A DNA stretch of 64,000 nt from Mumia flava (GTDB taxonomy: Bacteria > Actinomycetota > Actinomycetes > Propionibacteriales > Nocardioidaceae): the NCBI RefSeq assembly GCF_002797495.1, contig NZ_PGEZ01000001.1, positions 1,550,001 through 1,614,000 of the forward strand. Direction: 5' to 3'. The notes beneath the pieces were generated by a model. It was given only the letters and a program-made list of their open reading frames with translations, searched no databases and had not been told where the DNA came from. A program made the translations under genes and the position numbers. Shown piece by piece: positions 52,021 to 60,884 of this stretch; within the stretch, counting starts at the first letter, position 1; each line of letters starts with the position of its first letter.

Positions 52021-52971
52021 CTACAGCAGGCCCTTGACCCGCTCCACGGCGCTCGCGTGCTCGGCGACCAGCCGGTCGACCACCACCGACACCGGCTCGA
52101 CCGCGCCGATCGTGCCGAGGCCCTGGCCGGCGGCCCAGATGTCCTTCCACCGCCCGGCCGGCGAGGCCGCGGCGTCGTAGGTCCGCTCACCGTCGAACGC
52201 GAGCGCGTCGGGATCGAGCCCGTTCGCCACGAGGCTCGGGCGCAGCCACGACGCCGGGGTGCCGGTGATGCCGGCGCTGACGACGAGGTCGTCGACCTCG
52301 TGCGCGACCACCATCTCCTTGTAGTCCGCGACCGCGAGGCTCTCCGTCGTCGCGAGGAACCGCGTGCCGATCGACACGAGATCGGCGCCGGCGGCGACCG
52401 CGCCGAGCACACCCGCACCGTCGCTGATCCCGCCCCCGACCATCACGAGCCCGTCGAAGAACGAGCGGACCGCGGAGACGAACGCGAACGGCGACAGGTG
52501 ACCGGTGTGCCCGCCCGCGCCCGCGGCGACCAGACCCAGACCGTCGACCCCGGCCGCGACCGCCTTGCGGGCGAGCCGCAGGTCGACGACGTCGGCGACC
52601 ACGAGGCCCCCGTACCCGTGGACGGTGTCGATCGCCGGCACCGGCGAGCCCAGCGCGGTGATGACGATCGGCGGCCGGTACTCGGCGACCAGCCGCAGGT
52701 CGTCGGCGAGGCGGGTGTTGGTGCGGTGGGTCACGAGGTTGAGCGCCCACGGGGTGCCGGTCCCGCGCAACCCGTCGGTGATCGTGCCGAGCCACGTGTC
52801 GAGCTCGGCGGTGGTCCGGCAGTTCGGGGTCGGGAACGCACCGAGGATCCCGGCCCGACCGGCCGCGATCACGAGCTCCGGCCCGGACACCAGGAACATC
52901 GGCGCCGCCACGACCGGGAGCCTCAGCGAGTCCAGCACCTCCCGGATCCGCGCACCCTCAACCGTCGACAT
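52021..52971 (-). CDS. Nitronate monooxygenase/2-nitropropane dioxygenase family flavoprotein
   Basis: 316 residues, FMN-dependent TIM barrel: V-V-A-A-P-M-F-L-V-S-G-P near 19-30, L-V-A-A-G-A-G-G-H-T-G near 146-156, M-V-G-G-G-I-S-D-G-A-G-V near 176-187 and I-G-T-R-F-L-A-T-T-E near 201-210. In actinobacterial catabolic clusters relatives of this family (for example IpdC of cholesterol ring degradation) oxidise or reduce CoA thioesters, so it need not act on nitronates. Starts 14 bases before the end of the upstream ligase gene; last gene of the operon. Confidence 0.88.
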   Translation of the reverse strand: MSTVEGARIREVLDSLRLPVVAAPMFLVSGPELVIAAGRAGILGAFPTPNCRTTAELDTWLGTITDGLRGTGTPWALNLVTHRTNTRLADDLRLVAEYRPPIVITALGSPVPAIDTVHGYGGLVVADVVDLRLARKAVAAGVDGLGLVAAGAGGHTGHLSPFAFVSAVRSFFDGLVMVGGGISDGAGVLGAVAAGADLVSIGTRFLATTESLAVADYKEMVVAHEVDDLVVSAGITGTPASWLRPSLVANGLDPDALAFDGERTYDAAASPAGRWKDIWAAGQGLGTIGAVEPVSVVVDRLVAEHASAVERVKGLL

Positions 52972-54532
52972 GCTCGAACCTCCTGCGCAGCTCGTCCTTG
53001 CGGACCTTCAGGCTCGCGTTGCGGGGCAACGCGTCGACCACGTGGATCGCGGTCGGCTTCTTGTAGCCGGCGAGGCGCTCGCGTACGAACGCCGCCACCT
53101 GCTCGACATCGACACGCGACCCCGGTACGGGGACCACCGCCGCCGTCACGGTCTCGCCCCAGCGGGGATGCGCAACCCCGAACACGGCCGCGTCGGCGAC
53201 CCCGTCGGCCATCGCGAGGACGCGCTCGACCTCGGCCGGGTACACGTTCATCCCGCCGGACACGATCATGTCCTTCGCGCGACCACGGACGTACAGCCGT
53301 CCGGAGCCGTCGAGCGAACCGAGGTCACCGGTGCGGAGCCACCCGTCGACCAGCGCCTCGGCGGTCAGCTCCGGCTGGTCGAGGTAGCCGTCGAACAGCG
53401 TCTCGCTCGCGACCTCGATCTCGCCCACATCCCCCGGAGCGCACGCGGCGCCGTCGGGCCCGACGACCCGGATCTGCGCGATCGGGACCGGCCGACCGGC
53501 CGAGGCGAACACATCGTCCGCGCCGCCGGGCCCGACGCCCGACACAGCCACGCCACGCCAGTCCTCCGGCACGGTCGCGGTCACCGGCGCACCAGTCTCG
53601 GTCATACCGTACGTCTCGACGTAGCGGTCGCCGACCGCGTCGACCAGGTCCACGACGGTCTCACGCGGGGCCGACGACCCCGAGTGCAGCACGACGTCGA
53701 GGTGGTCGAGGACGGCGGGACGGGAACGGACCCGATCGGCGAAGGCGCTCATCAGCGGCGTCGGCGCGTAGGTGAACGTGCTGCGCTCGGCGGCCATCCG
53801 CTCGGTCCACGCATCCGGGTCGAGTCCCGCCATGAACGACAGCTCGCCGCCGACGTACAGGTGCGGGAGGACGACGCCCCAGATCGCGGCCGCGAACGCG
53901 AGCGTCCCGGTGAACGCGCACCGACTCCCCCACCGGATGCCGTCGTGGGACGGCATGTGGCGGACGATCCGCTCGAGGTTCTCGTGGGTGTGCACGACAC
54001 CCTTCGGTCGACCGGTCGTGCCGCTGGTGAAGCCGACGATCCCGGCCTGCTCGGGACTGTGCCGGACGCCCGGCAGCGCGGTCGACGCCCACGCCGTCGC
54101 CAGGTCCTCGTACCGCCAGGTCGTCGCCGGCGTCGCCGGGCCGATCGACACGACGTCCGCACCGCCACCGCGCAGCAGGTCGGCGAGCCGCTCGGCGTGC
54201 CCGGCGGTGTGCACGACCGCGCGCGGGCCTGCCAGGTCGAGCACCTCGGCGACCTCGGCGACCTGGAGACGGTCGTTGACCTGGACCGCGGTGGCGCCGG
54301 CGAGCCCGACTCCGAGGTACGCCTCGACGGCGTCGGCGCGGTCCTCCACGACCAGCGCGACCCGGTCTCCCGGACCGACCCCGCGATCGGCGAGCGCGTA
54401 CGCGAACGCCACCGCCCGGCGGTACGACTCCGCGTGCGTGCGCACCACGCCGTGGCCCCGGAACGCGACCGCGCCCGGGGCCGCCCGGCCCATCGCGGCG
54501 ACGACGGTCTGCGCCCATCCGTACGGCGGCAT
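52958..54532 (-). CDS. Acyl-CoA synthetase (AMP-forming), second ligase of the cluster
   Basis: 524 residues. G-F-T-S-G-T-T-G-R-P-K-G-V-V-H-T near 170-185, E-T-Y-G-M-T-E-T-G-A-P-V near 310-321, G-W-L-R-T-G-D-L-G near 397-405, R-G-R-A-K-D-M-I-V-S-G-G-M-N-V-Y-P near 418-434, and a Lys in the L-K-V-R-K-D-E-L-R end as catalytic candidate. The ATG at 54532 overlaps the stop of the preceding gene (TGATG), so translation is coupled; a longer frame upstream lies inside that gene. Substrate unknown, likely aromatic or alicyclic acid (inference). Confidence 0.9.
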   Translation of the reverse strand: MPPYGWAQTVVAAMGRAAPGAVAFRGHGVVRTHAESYRRAVAFAYALADRGVGPGDRVALVVEDRADAVEAYLGVGLAGATAVQVNDRLQVAEVAEVLDLAGPRAVVHTAGHAERLADLLRGGGADVVSIGPATPATTWRYEDLATAWASTALPGVRHSPEQAGIVGFTSGTTGRPKGVVHTHENLERIVRHMPSHDGIRWGSRCAFTGTLAFAAAIWGVVLPHLYVGGELSFMAGLDPDAWTERMAAERSTFTYAPTPLMSAFADRVRSRPAVLDHLDVVLHSGSSAPRETVVDLVDAVGDRYVETYGMTETGAPVTATVPEDWRGVAVSGVGPGGADDVFASAGRPVPIAQIRVVGPDGAACAPGDVGEIEVASETLFDGYLDQPELTAEALVDGWLRTGDLGSLDGSGRLYVRGRAKDMIVSGGMNVYPAEVERVLAMADGVADAAVFGVAHPRWGETVTAAVVPVPGSRVDVEQVAAFVRERLAGYKKPTAIHVVDALPRNASLKVRKDELRRRFEHVDG

Positions 54533-54972
54533 CAGTGACCGAAGTCCTCGCTGATCCCCATCCCCGCCAGCAGGGTGGGACGGTCGTAGTACTCCAGCCA
54601 CTCGGTCACCCGGCCGTCGGCCATCGCGAGCACGCCGACCACCGGGACCTCGCCGTGGTGGCCGTCGAACCAGAAGTCGTCGACCCGCTCGACGAACACG
54701 CGGCCGTCGATCACGCCGAGGGCCTTGATCCGCAGCGTGATGCTCTCGGCCTTCGAGCCCAGGATCGCCAGCCGCTCCTTGATCGCGTCACGTCCGACGA
54801 CCGGCTCCTGCATCACCGAGTGCAGAACGCCGTCGTCGGCGAACAGGTCGAGGACCGTGTCGAAGTCGATCGCGTCCCACGCGGCGAACATCCGTCGGGC
54901 CAGCGCGAGCTTCTCGTCGTCGTTCATCGGCGCAACGTCCCTCGACTCGTCGCTCGTCGGCGCGCCGCTCAT
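54532..54972 (-). CDS. Limonene-1,2-epoxide hydrolase/SnoaL (NTF2) fold protein
   Basis: 146 residues. L-A-L-A-R-R-M-F-A-A-W-D-A-I-D-F-D-T-V-L-D-L-F-A-D-D-G near 23-50, V-V-G-R-D-A-I-K-E-R-L near 58-68, and the C-terminal G-R-V-T-E-W-L-E-Y-Y-D-R-P-T-L-L-A-G-M-G fit the LEH family, in which an Asp-Arg-Asp triad opens epoxides; the D-D-F-W-F-D and E-Y-Y-D-R segments may supply Asp and Arg. Could also be an isomerase or hydratase. ATG 54972 overlaps the upstream ligase stop (ATGA), favouring it over the internal ATG at 54927. Confidence 0.8.
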   Translation of the reverse strand: MSGAPTSDESRDVAPMNDDEKLALARRMFAAWDAIDFDTVLDLFADDGVLHSVMQEPVVGRDAIKERLAILGSKAESITLRIKALGVIDGRVFVERVDDFWFDGHHGEVPVVGVLAMADGRVTEWLEYYDRPTLLAGMGISEDFGH

Positions 54973-56699
54973 GCCCGCTCCGTGACCGACTCGCGGCGCA
55001 GCTCGCGCTTGAGGATCTTGCCCACGGGGTTGCGCGGCAGCTCCTCGCGCACCTCGAGCCGCTCGGGCAGCTTGAACGACGCGATCTTCTGCTCCTTGAG
55101 GAACGCCAGGAGCTCGTCGAGCGTCAGCGAGGCGTCGGGCTTCAGCGTGACGACGGCGGCGACCCGCTCCCCGAGCACCTCGTCGGGGTCGCCGATCACC
55201 GCCACGTCCGCGACCGCCGCGTGTGCGCCGATCAGGCCCTCGAGCTCCGCCGGGGCGATGTTCATCCCACCGCGGATCACCAGGTCCTTGGCCCGGTCCA
55301 GGTAGTGGAGGAACTGCCCGTCGTCCCCGGCGATCTCGAACAGGTCGCCGGTCTTGAGATAGCCCTCGTCGTCGAACGGGCTGGGCCGCAGCTCCGGGTG
55401 CAGGTAGCCGGCGAACACGGTCGGCCCCGCGATGTGCAGCTCGCCGCTCCGGCCGGGGTCGGTGATCTCCTCGCCGGTGAGCACGTCGACGAGCTTGGTG
55501 CTCATCCACTCCGAGACCCGCGACGACCACGTCACGCCCGGGGCGCCGTACCGCGGGAAGAACTGCGCCCGCTCGACCGGGTCCGGGAAGTCCTCGGCGC
55601 TCGAGAGCAGGCCGATGCCTTCGTTCGAGCCGAAGAAGTTGATCACGGGGATCCCACGGTCCTGCCACCCCTTGACCATCGACGGCTGCAGCGGGACCGA
55701 GCCGGAGCCGATCCGCGTCAGGCTCGACAGGTCGACCTTGGCGAGCAGGTCCTCGTCGTGCAGCAGCATCCACAGCAGCGCCGGGGGCGCGACCGTGTAC
55801 GTCACGCGCTCGACCGCGATCTGGGCGAAGAACGTCGGCAGGTCGAACGGGTGGTGCTGGACGAGGACCGCACCGGTGCGCAGCCACGGCAGGAACATCC
55901 CGTTGATCCCCGCCATGTTGACCATCGGGAACGGGTTGAGCAGTACGTCGTCGCTCGTCACCCGCGGCGCGTCGACGGTCGCCCAGGCGATCGCGAGCCA
56001 GTCGTAGTGGCAGCGCGGGACGCCCTTCGGCTCGCTCTCGGTGCCCGACGTCCAGCAGATCGTCAGGCAGTCGTTCGGGTCGTTCGGGTCCTCGGCGCGG
56101 CGGCCCGCGACCGCGTCGGTGTCCGCCGCGGAGGCAGCGGACGGCACCAGCCGTACGACGTCGGCCGGCGTCGCGTCGGCCTCCTCACCGGGCAGCCCCA
56201 GCGCGACGACGGCCCGCAGGCTCGGGATCCGGTCCCGGGCCGCGGCCGCGTCGGCCGCCGGGTTGCGACCGGCGAAGCCCTCGGTGGTGACGAAGACCGC
56301 GAACTCGGCCTGGTTGGCCATGCCGACGAGCTCGCGCTCGCGGTACTGCATCGGCAGCGGCGACACGACGACCCCGAGGGACCAGGCCGCGAGGTAGACC
56401 TCGACCAGCTCGATCGTGTTGGGCAGCTGGACGCCGAGGACGTCGCCACGACCGAGACCGAGGTCGAGCAGGCGCGCCGCGAGGTGCGTCACCTCGGCGT
56501 CGAGCTCGTTCCAGGTCAGCCGTCGCGGTTCGCTGCCGAGCAGAGCCGCACGGTTCGCCGGGTCGACGACCGCCAGCGCGTCGCCACGCAGGCGGACCTG
56601 CTCGGCGAACAGCGCGTCCGTCGTCTCGTCGCTCCACCAGCCCTTGCCGGTGTAGTCGGCCACGCGCTCCGGCGTGTGCAGGCCACGTCCTCGTGCCAT
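54969..56699 (-). CDS. Acyl-CoA synthetase (AMP-forming), first ligase of the cluster
   Basis: 576 residues. Core motifs: C-W-T-S-G-T-E-S-E-P-K-G-V near 220-232 (P-loop, with E instead of T/G in the middle), N-F-F-G-S-N-E-G near 360, Y-L-K-T-G-D-L-F near 455, D-R-A-K-D-L-V-I-R-G-G-M-N-I-A-P near 478-493 and [11 protein letters not shown] with catalytic Lys at the end. The layout resembles cyclohexanecarboxylate/medium-chain-type ligases. ATG 56699 has GAGGAG upstream. Follows the binding protein gene by 85 bases. Confidence 0.9.
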   Translation of the reverse strand: MARGRGLHTPERVADYTGKGWWSDETTDALFAEQVRLRGDALAVVDPANRAALLGSEPRRLTWNELDAEVTHLAARLLDLGLGRGDVLGVQLPNTIELVEVYLAAWSLGVVVSPLPMQYRERELVGMANQAEFAVFVTTEGFAGRNPAADAAAARDRIPSLRAVVALGLPGEEADATPADVVRLVPSAASAADTDAVAGRRAEDPNDPNDCLTICWTSGTESEPKGVPRCHYDWLAIAWATVDAPRVTSDDVLLNPFPMVNMAGINGMFLPWLRTGAVLVQHHPFDLPTFFAQIAVERVTYTVAPPALLWMLLHDEDLLAKVDLSSLTRIGSGSVPLQPSMVKGWQDRGIPVINFFGSNEGIGLLSSAEDFPDPVERAQFFPRYGAPGVTWSSRVSEWMSTKLVDVLTGEEITDPGRSGELHIAGPTVFAGYLHPELRPSPFDDEGYLKTGDLFEIAGDDGQFLHYLDRAKDLVIRGGMNIAPAELEGLIGAHAAVADVAVIGDPDEVLGERVAAVVTLKPDASLTLDELLAFLKEQKIASFKLPERLEVREELPRNPVGKILKRELRRESVTERA

Positions 56700-56784
56700 G
56701 TCGTTCTCCTCGTCTGGGTCGGGGTGCGGTGCTGCGTGCCCGGTGATGACCGGACCGGGCACGCAGCACCGGGTCAGGAACGGC

Positions 56785-58065
56785 TCACTCGTAGTTCGAC
56801 GAGATGTCGATGACCTCGCCCGCCTCGACGAAGGTCTTGGCCGCCGCGTCCCACGTGTACGGCTGGAAGGCGAGGATGCCGAACGCCTGCGTGGGGCTCA
56901 TCTGGAACGTGATGCCGTCGATGAACATCGGCGGCTGGTAGTCCTGCGTCCGCGCGGCCTCCATGATCGACAGACGCGACAGGCCGTCCTCGGACTCCGA
57001 CGCGCGGTGGAAGTTGTCGATCATCAGGTCGGCGATCGCCCAGCCGTTGACGGTGTAGCTGTTGGTCGGCGAGTCGGCCCCGTTGGCCTCGGACTGCTCG
57101 AGGTACTCCGTCACGGCCGGGTCGTCGGCGAACGCCTCGTTGGCCGGGTCCTTCAGCCAGCGCAGGATCTGCTGGCCGTCGGCGGCCTCACCGGCGGGCT
57201 CGTACAGCGTGGCGCCGTCGGCGCAGTTCGACGGCTGGATCACGGTCTCCGGCTTCCAGCCGACGCGGCCGATCGCCTGGGTGAGCGCGAGGCAGTCGGT
57301 GGTCACACCGGCGTCCACGAGGATCTGGGCGCCGCTGGCCTTCAGGGCCGATGCGGCCGTGTTCGGGTCGGTGAGCGGCTCGGTGGCGACGATCTCGAAG
57401 TCGGTGCCCTCGACGGCCTTCTTGAAGCCGTCGGCGTAGCCCTGACCGGACTCGGTCTGGTTCTCGGCGAGCGCGACCGTCGCGCCGTCCGGGTACTTCT
57501 CCTTCAGACCCTCGACGACGACCTCCATCTCGACGTCGGCGGAGGGGAGGTACTCGGTCGTCCACGGGAAGTTCTCGATGTCGCGGTACGCCGGGACGCT
57601 CGCCTGCCCGAAGAGAAGCGGGACGCAGGCGTCGTTCTGGTCGTCGGCGACCGCGTCGAGCTGGCCGGAGCCGAAGGTGTCGAGGACGTCGACGCCCTCG
57701 GACTGGATCAGCTCGCCGACGTTCGCCTTCGCACGCTCGGGGTTGAAGGCGTCGTCCTTGACGATCACCTCGAGGTCGACGCCGTCGATCCCGCCGGCCT
57801 CGTTCTCGACGGCGAAGCGGGCCTCCATCCCCTCGATCACGTTGCCGACGGCGTCGGCGAGCGGACCGGAGGTCGCCGCGGACCAGCCGACCTTGAGCGT
57901 GTCGGTGATCTCGGCGGTGGCGGCGTCGGGGTCGACGCAGTCGTCGGCGGAGATCACACCGGAGGCGGACGCGGAGTCGTCGCTCGCACCGGAGTTCGAC
58001 CCGCACGCGGACAGGATGAGCAGCGAGGCCGAGACGGCCGCTGCGGTCTTCAGGAGACGGTTCAT
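56785..58065 (-). CDS. ABC transporter substrate-binding lipoprotein, Liv/branched-chain amide type
   Basis: 426 residues with lipoprotein signal: hydrophobic residues 3-18 then L-S-A-C-G (lipidated Cys near residue 20). Type I periplasmic fold: L-K-V-G-W-S-A-A-T-S-G-P-L-A-D-A near 55-70, then two alpha/beta lobes; P-N-T-A-A-S-A-L-K-A-S-G-A-Q-I near 228-242. Binds the ligand imported by the adjacent Liv-type permeases. AAGGAA precedes ATG 58065. Size and disposition resemble proteins for aromatic or hydrophobic acids, but ligand is not predictable. Confidence 0.9.
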   Translation of the reverse strand: MNRLLKTAAAVSASLLILSACGSNSGASDDSASASGVISADDCVDPDAATAEITDTLKVGWSAATSGPLADAVGNVIEGMEARFAVENEAGGIDGVDLEVIVKDDAFNPERAKANVGELIQSEGVDVLDTFGSGQLDAVADDQNDACVPLLFGQASVPAYRDIENFPWTTEYLPSADVEMEVVVEGLKEKYPDGATVALAENQTESGQGYADGFKKAVEGTDFEIVATEPLTDPNTAASALKASGAQILVDAGVTTDCLALTQAIGRVGWKPETVIQPSNCADGATLYEPAGEAADGQQILRWLKDPANEAFADDPAVTEYLEQSEANGADSPTNSYTVNGWAIADLMIDNFHRASESEDGLSRLSIMEAARTQDYQPPMFIDGITFQMSPTQAFGILAFQPYTWDAAAKTFVEAGEVIDISSNYE

Positions 58066-58114
58066 CAGGGGTTCCTTCGTCATCGAGGAGGGGGTGGGAC
58101 AGGTCGGGCCCGGG

Positions 58115-59275
58115 TCAGCGGGACGCGGTCAGGGGTTCGTCGCCCGGTGGTGAGGGTGGTTCCGGTGGCGGGTCGTGGGACGCGGCCGTACGGCGCGGGT
58201 GGTCCGACGGCACGATGGCCACGACCTTGCGGACGAGCAGGCCGAGGCGACCGACGATCCCCTCGGGCATCAGGAAGACGAGAGCGATCAGCAGCACGCC
58301 GAAGACGACGCCGGACAGCGGGCCCTCGGCCCACGAGGCCGTCCAGTAGGGCAGAAAGACCACCGCGAAGGCCCCGACCAGCGGGCCGATCTGGGTGGCG
58401 ATGCCACCGAGGACGAGACCCGTGACGAGCTCGATCGCCTTCATCAGGGTGAACGAGCCGTCCGGGGACAGCGCGCCGATGTACATCCCGAAGAGCGAGC
58501 CGGCGAGCCCGGTGATCGCTCCCGAGATGCCGAAGGCCAGGATCTTGGTCCGCGCGATGCTCACGCCGTTGGCGGCCGCCGCGATCTCGTTGTCGCGGGT
58601 CGCCCGCATCGCGATCCCGAAACGGCTCTTCACCAGGTTGCGGACGAGCAGCATCACGATCGCGAGGACGGCGGCCGACAGCCAGAACATCCAGATCGCC
58701 CGCTCGCCGCGGACCAGGCCGGTCCACTCCGGCGGCGCGAGGTAGCGCGACCGTACGACCATCCCGGCGGCGCCGCCGGTGAGCTCCTCGGCCCGCCGGA
58801 CGATCTCCGGGAAGGACACCGCGACCGCCAGCGTCACCAGCGCGAGGTAGAGACCGTGGATCCGCAGGGACGGCAGCCCGACGAGGAGCCCGAGCACGAA
58901 TGCGAAGAGCACCGCGAGCGGGATCGTGGCCAGCGGTGCGAACTCGTACCGCACGATCAGGATCCCCGTCGTGTAGGCGCCGAGGCCGAAGAAGGCCGAG
59001 TGCCCGATCGAGAGCAGACCCGTGTACCCCGTGACGATGTTCAGTCCCACGACCGCGATCGCGATGATGAAGACGTTGGTGAACTGGCCGAGCCGGAAGG
59101 TCGGCTGACCCGCGGCCCACAGCAGGGCGACGACCGTCAGCGCGATCAGCACGGCCTGCACCGCCCGGTGCCTGGGGCTGTTCTGGACGATCAGGAAGCG
59201 CGGGCCGCGGGGCTTGCCGGCCGCGGTTCCGCTGCGTTCGTTCGACATCGAGGTCGTCTCGTCGATGGTCGTCAT
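58115..59275 (-). CDS. Branched-chain-type ABC transporter permease (LivM-like)
   Basis: 386 residues: polar N-terminus of about 35, then around ten helices with G-Y-T-G-L-L-S-I-G-H-S-A-F-F-G-L-G-A-Y near 86-104 (LivM signature) and A-T-R-D-N-E-I-A-A-A-A-N-G-V near 227-240, plus a Pro-rich cytoplasmic tail of about 25. Its start overlaps the LivH-like stop (ATGA). ATG 59275 preferred. Part of the five-subunit importer; transported compound inferred from cluster only. Confidence 0.92.
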   Translation of the reverse strand: MTTIDETTSMSNERSGTAAGKPRGPRFLIVQNSPRHRAVQAVLIALTVVALLWAAGQPTFRLGQFTNVFIIAIAVVGLNIVTGYTGLLSIGHSAFFGLGAYTTGILIVRYEFAPLATIPLAVLFAFVLGLLVGLPSLRIHGLYLALVTLAVAVSFPEIVRRAEELTGGAAGMVVRSRYLAPPEWTGLVRGERAIWMFWLSAAVLAIVMLLVRNLVKSRFGIAMRATRDNEIAAAANGVSIARTKILAFGISGAITGLAGSLFGMYIGALSPDGSFTLMKAIELVTGLVLGGIATQIGPLVGAFAVVFLPYWTASWAEGPLSGVVFGVLLIALVFLMPEGIVGRLGLLVRKVVAIVPSDHPRRTAASHDPPPEPPSPPGDEPLTASR

Positions 59276-60168
59276 ACCCTCACCACTCGCTTGGTTCCGA
59301 ACAGTCCGTTGGGTCGCACGAAGAGGATCGCGACGATGATGAACAGCGCCGACGTCTGCTGGAGCGCACCGCCGATGAAGGAGACGTAGCCGGTCAGCAT
59401 CGCCTCGAGCACGCCGATCGTGATCCCGCCGACGACGGCGCCGACCAGGCTGTCGAGGCCGCCGAACAGGGCTGCCGCGGACGCCGCGATGAAGATGTGG
59501 AACATCGTCGTGAGTCCGAGCTGCTCGGCGGCGAGCGGCGTGACGAGCACGCCGGCCAGGGCGCCGATCGCGCCCGAGAGCCCCCAGCCGACCGCCAGGA
59601 TGCGGCTGGTCCGGACGCCGGCGAGCGTCGCCGACTCGGAGTTGTCGGCCACGGCCCGCATGTGCAGACCGAGCTTGGTGTGCCGGAAGAGCAGCGTCAT
59701 CAGCACGAGCAGCACGATCAGCGCGCCCCAGACCGTGAGCGCGTCGTAGTAGAGCCGCGCGCCGGCGAGCGAGACGTAGTCGTCCAGGCCGTTCGGGAAG
59801 AGGCTCGGCATGATCTTGGTCTCGCTGCCCCAGATCACCCCTGCCAACGAGTTCAACCCGGTGAACAACCCGAGGGCGACGATCAGGACCGCCATGTCGT
59901 TGCGCCGCTGGACGGGCCTGATCAGCATCCGCTCGATCATCGCGCCGAGCACGAAGCCCGTGAGCAGGGCCGCGACGATCGCGATCCAGACCGGGAACGA
60001 CTCGGTGGTGAGCCACCAGGCGATGAAGGTCGTGAAGAGCGCGAGCTCGCCCTGCGCGAAGTTCAGGGTGCCGGTGCCGCGGAAGACGACGACCAGTGCG
60101 AGCGCCAGCAGCGCGTAGACCGACCCGTTGGTCAGGCCGATGATGAGACGTTCGAGGAAGAGTTCCAC
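59272..60168 (-). CDS. Branched-chain-type ABC transporter permease (LivH-like)
   Basis: 298 residues, eight or so helices. L-F-L-E-R-L-I-I-G-L-T-N-G-S-V-Y-A-L-L-A-L-A-L near 3-25 and R-G-T-G-T-L-N-F-A-Q-G-E near 31-42 are the LivH signature; R-A-V-A-D-N-S-E-S-A near 173-182 is the coupling loop. GTG 60168 has a GGAGC ribosome site; the longer frame upstream belongs to another gene in a different frame. Lies 8 bases after the LivF-like stop and overlaps LivM-like start. Confidence 0.92.
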   Translation of the reverse strand: MELFLERLIIGLTNGSVYALLALALVVVFRGTGTLNFAQGELALFTTFIAWWLTTESFPVWIAIVAALLTGFVLGAMIERMLIRPVQRRNDMAVLIVALGLFTGLNSLAGVIWGSETKIMPSLFPNGLDDYVSLAGARLYYDALTVWGALIVLLVLMTLLFRHTKLGLHMRAVADNSESATLAGVRTSRILAVGWGLSGAIGALAGVLVTPLAAEQLGLTTMFHIFIAASAAALFGGLDSLVGAVVGGITIGVLEAMLTGYVSFIGGALQQTSALFIIVAILFVRPNGLFGTKRVVRV

Positions 60169-60176
60169 GGGGGCTC

Positions 60177-60884
60177 CTAGTAGCCGAGGTACGCGCTGCG
60201 CACCGCGTCGTCGGACCGGAACTCGGCCGGTGTGCCGGCCGCGGCGATCGTGCCGACGTCGAGCAGGTAGACCCGGTCGGCGAGATCCATCGCGAGCTCC
60301 GCGTTCTGCTCGACGATCAGCAGGGCCGTGCCGTCGGTCTCGTTGATCCGGGCCAGGGTCGCGAACAGCTCCTGCACGACGATCGGTGCCAGGCCGAGGC
60401 TGGGCTCGTCGCAGAGCAGGAGACGGGGGCGGCTCATCAGCGCGCGGGCGACCGCGAGCATCTGCTGCTCGCCGCCGGACAGCGACCCCGCGAGCTGCGC
60501 GGAGCGTCGGCCGAGGACCGGGAAGACCTCGGCCCACCGCTCGATGTCGGCCTCGATCTCGGCCTTGTCGTCGCGCGACGCGGCGCCCACGCGCAGGTTG
60601 TCGAGCACGGTGAGCTGGCCGAGCGTGCCCCGGCCCTGGGGCACCAGGCTGATGCCTCCGGCGACGACGCGCTCGGGCCGCGAGCTCAGCGGGCTCCCGT
60701 CGAGCTCGATCGTGCCGCGTCGGCCGATCAAGCCGGCGAGCGCCCGCATCGTGGTCGTCTTGCCGGCGCCGTTCGCGCCCAGCACCACGACCACCTCGCC
60801 GGCGTCGACGTCGAGGTCGATGCCGTGCAGGACGTCGGCGGAGCCGTAGCCGGCACGCAGTCCTTCGACGTGCAGGAGACTCAT
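60177..60884 (-). CDS. Branched-chain-type ABC transporter ATP-binding protein (LivF-like)
   Basis: 235 residues. Walker A L-G-A-N-G-A-G-K-T-T-T near 36-46, signature L-S-G-G-E-Q-Q-M-L-A near 134-143, Walker B L-L-L-C-D-E-P-S-L-G-L-A near 155-166 and H-loop position replaced by I-V-E-Q-N-A-E-L-A near 190-198, as in LivF. It hydrolyses ATP to drive import. Coupled to livG-like by ATGA overlap and to livH-like by 8-base spacing. Confidence 0.94.
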   Translation of the reverse strand: MSLLHVEGLRAGYGSADVLHGIDLDVDAGEVVVVLGANGAGKTTTMRALAGLIGRRGTIELDGSPLSSRPERVVAGGISLVPQGRGTLGQLTVLDNLRVGAASRDDKAEIEADIERWAEVFPVLGRRSAQLAGSLSGGEQQMLAVARALMSRPRLLLCDEPSLGLAPIVVQELFATLARINETDGTALLIVEQNAELAMDLADRVYLLDVGTIAAAGTPAEFRSDDAVRSAYLGY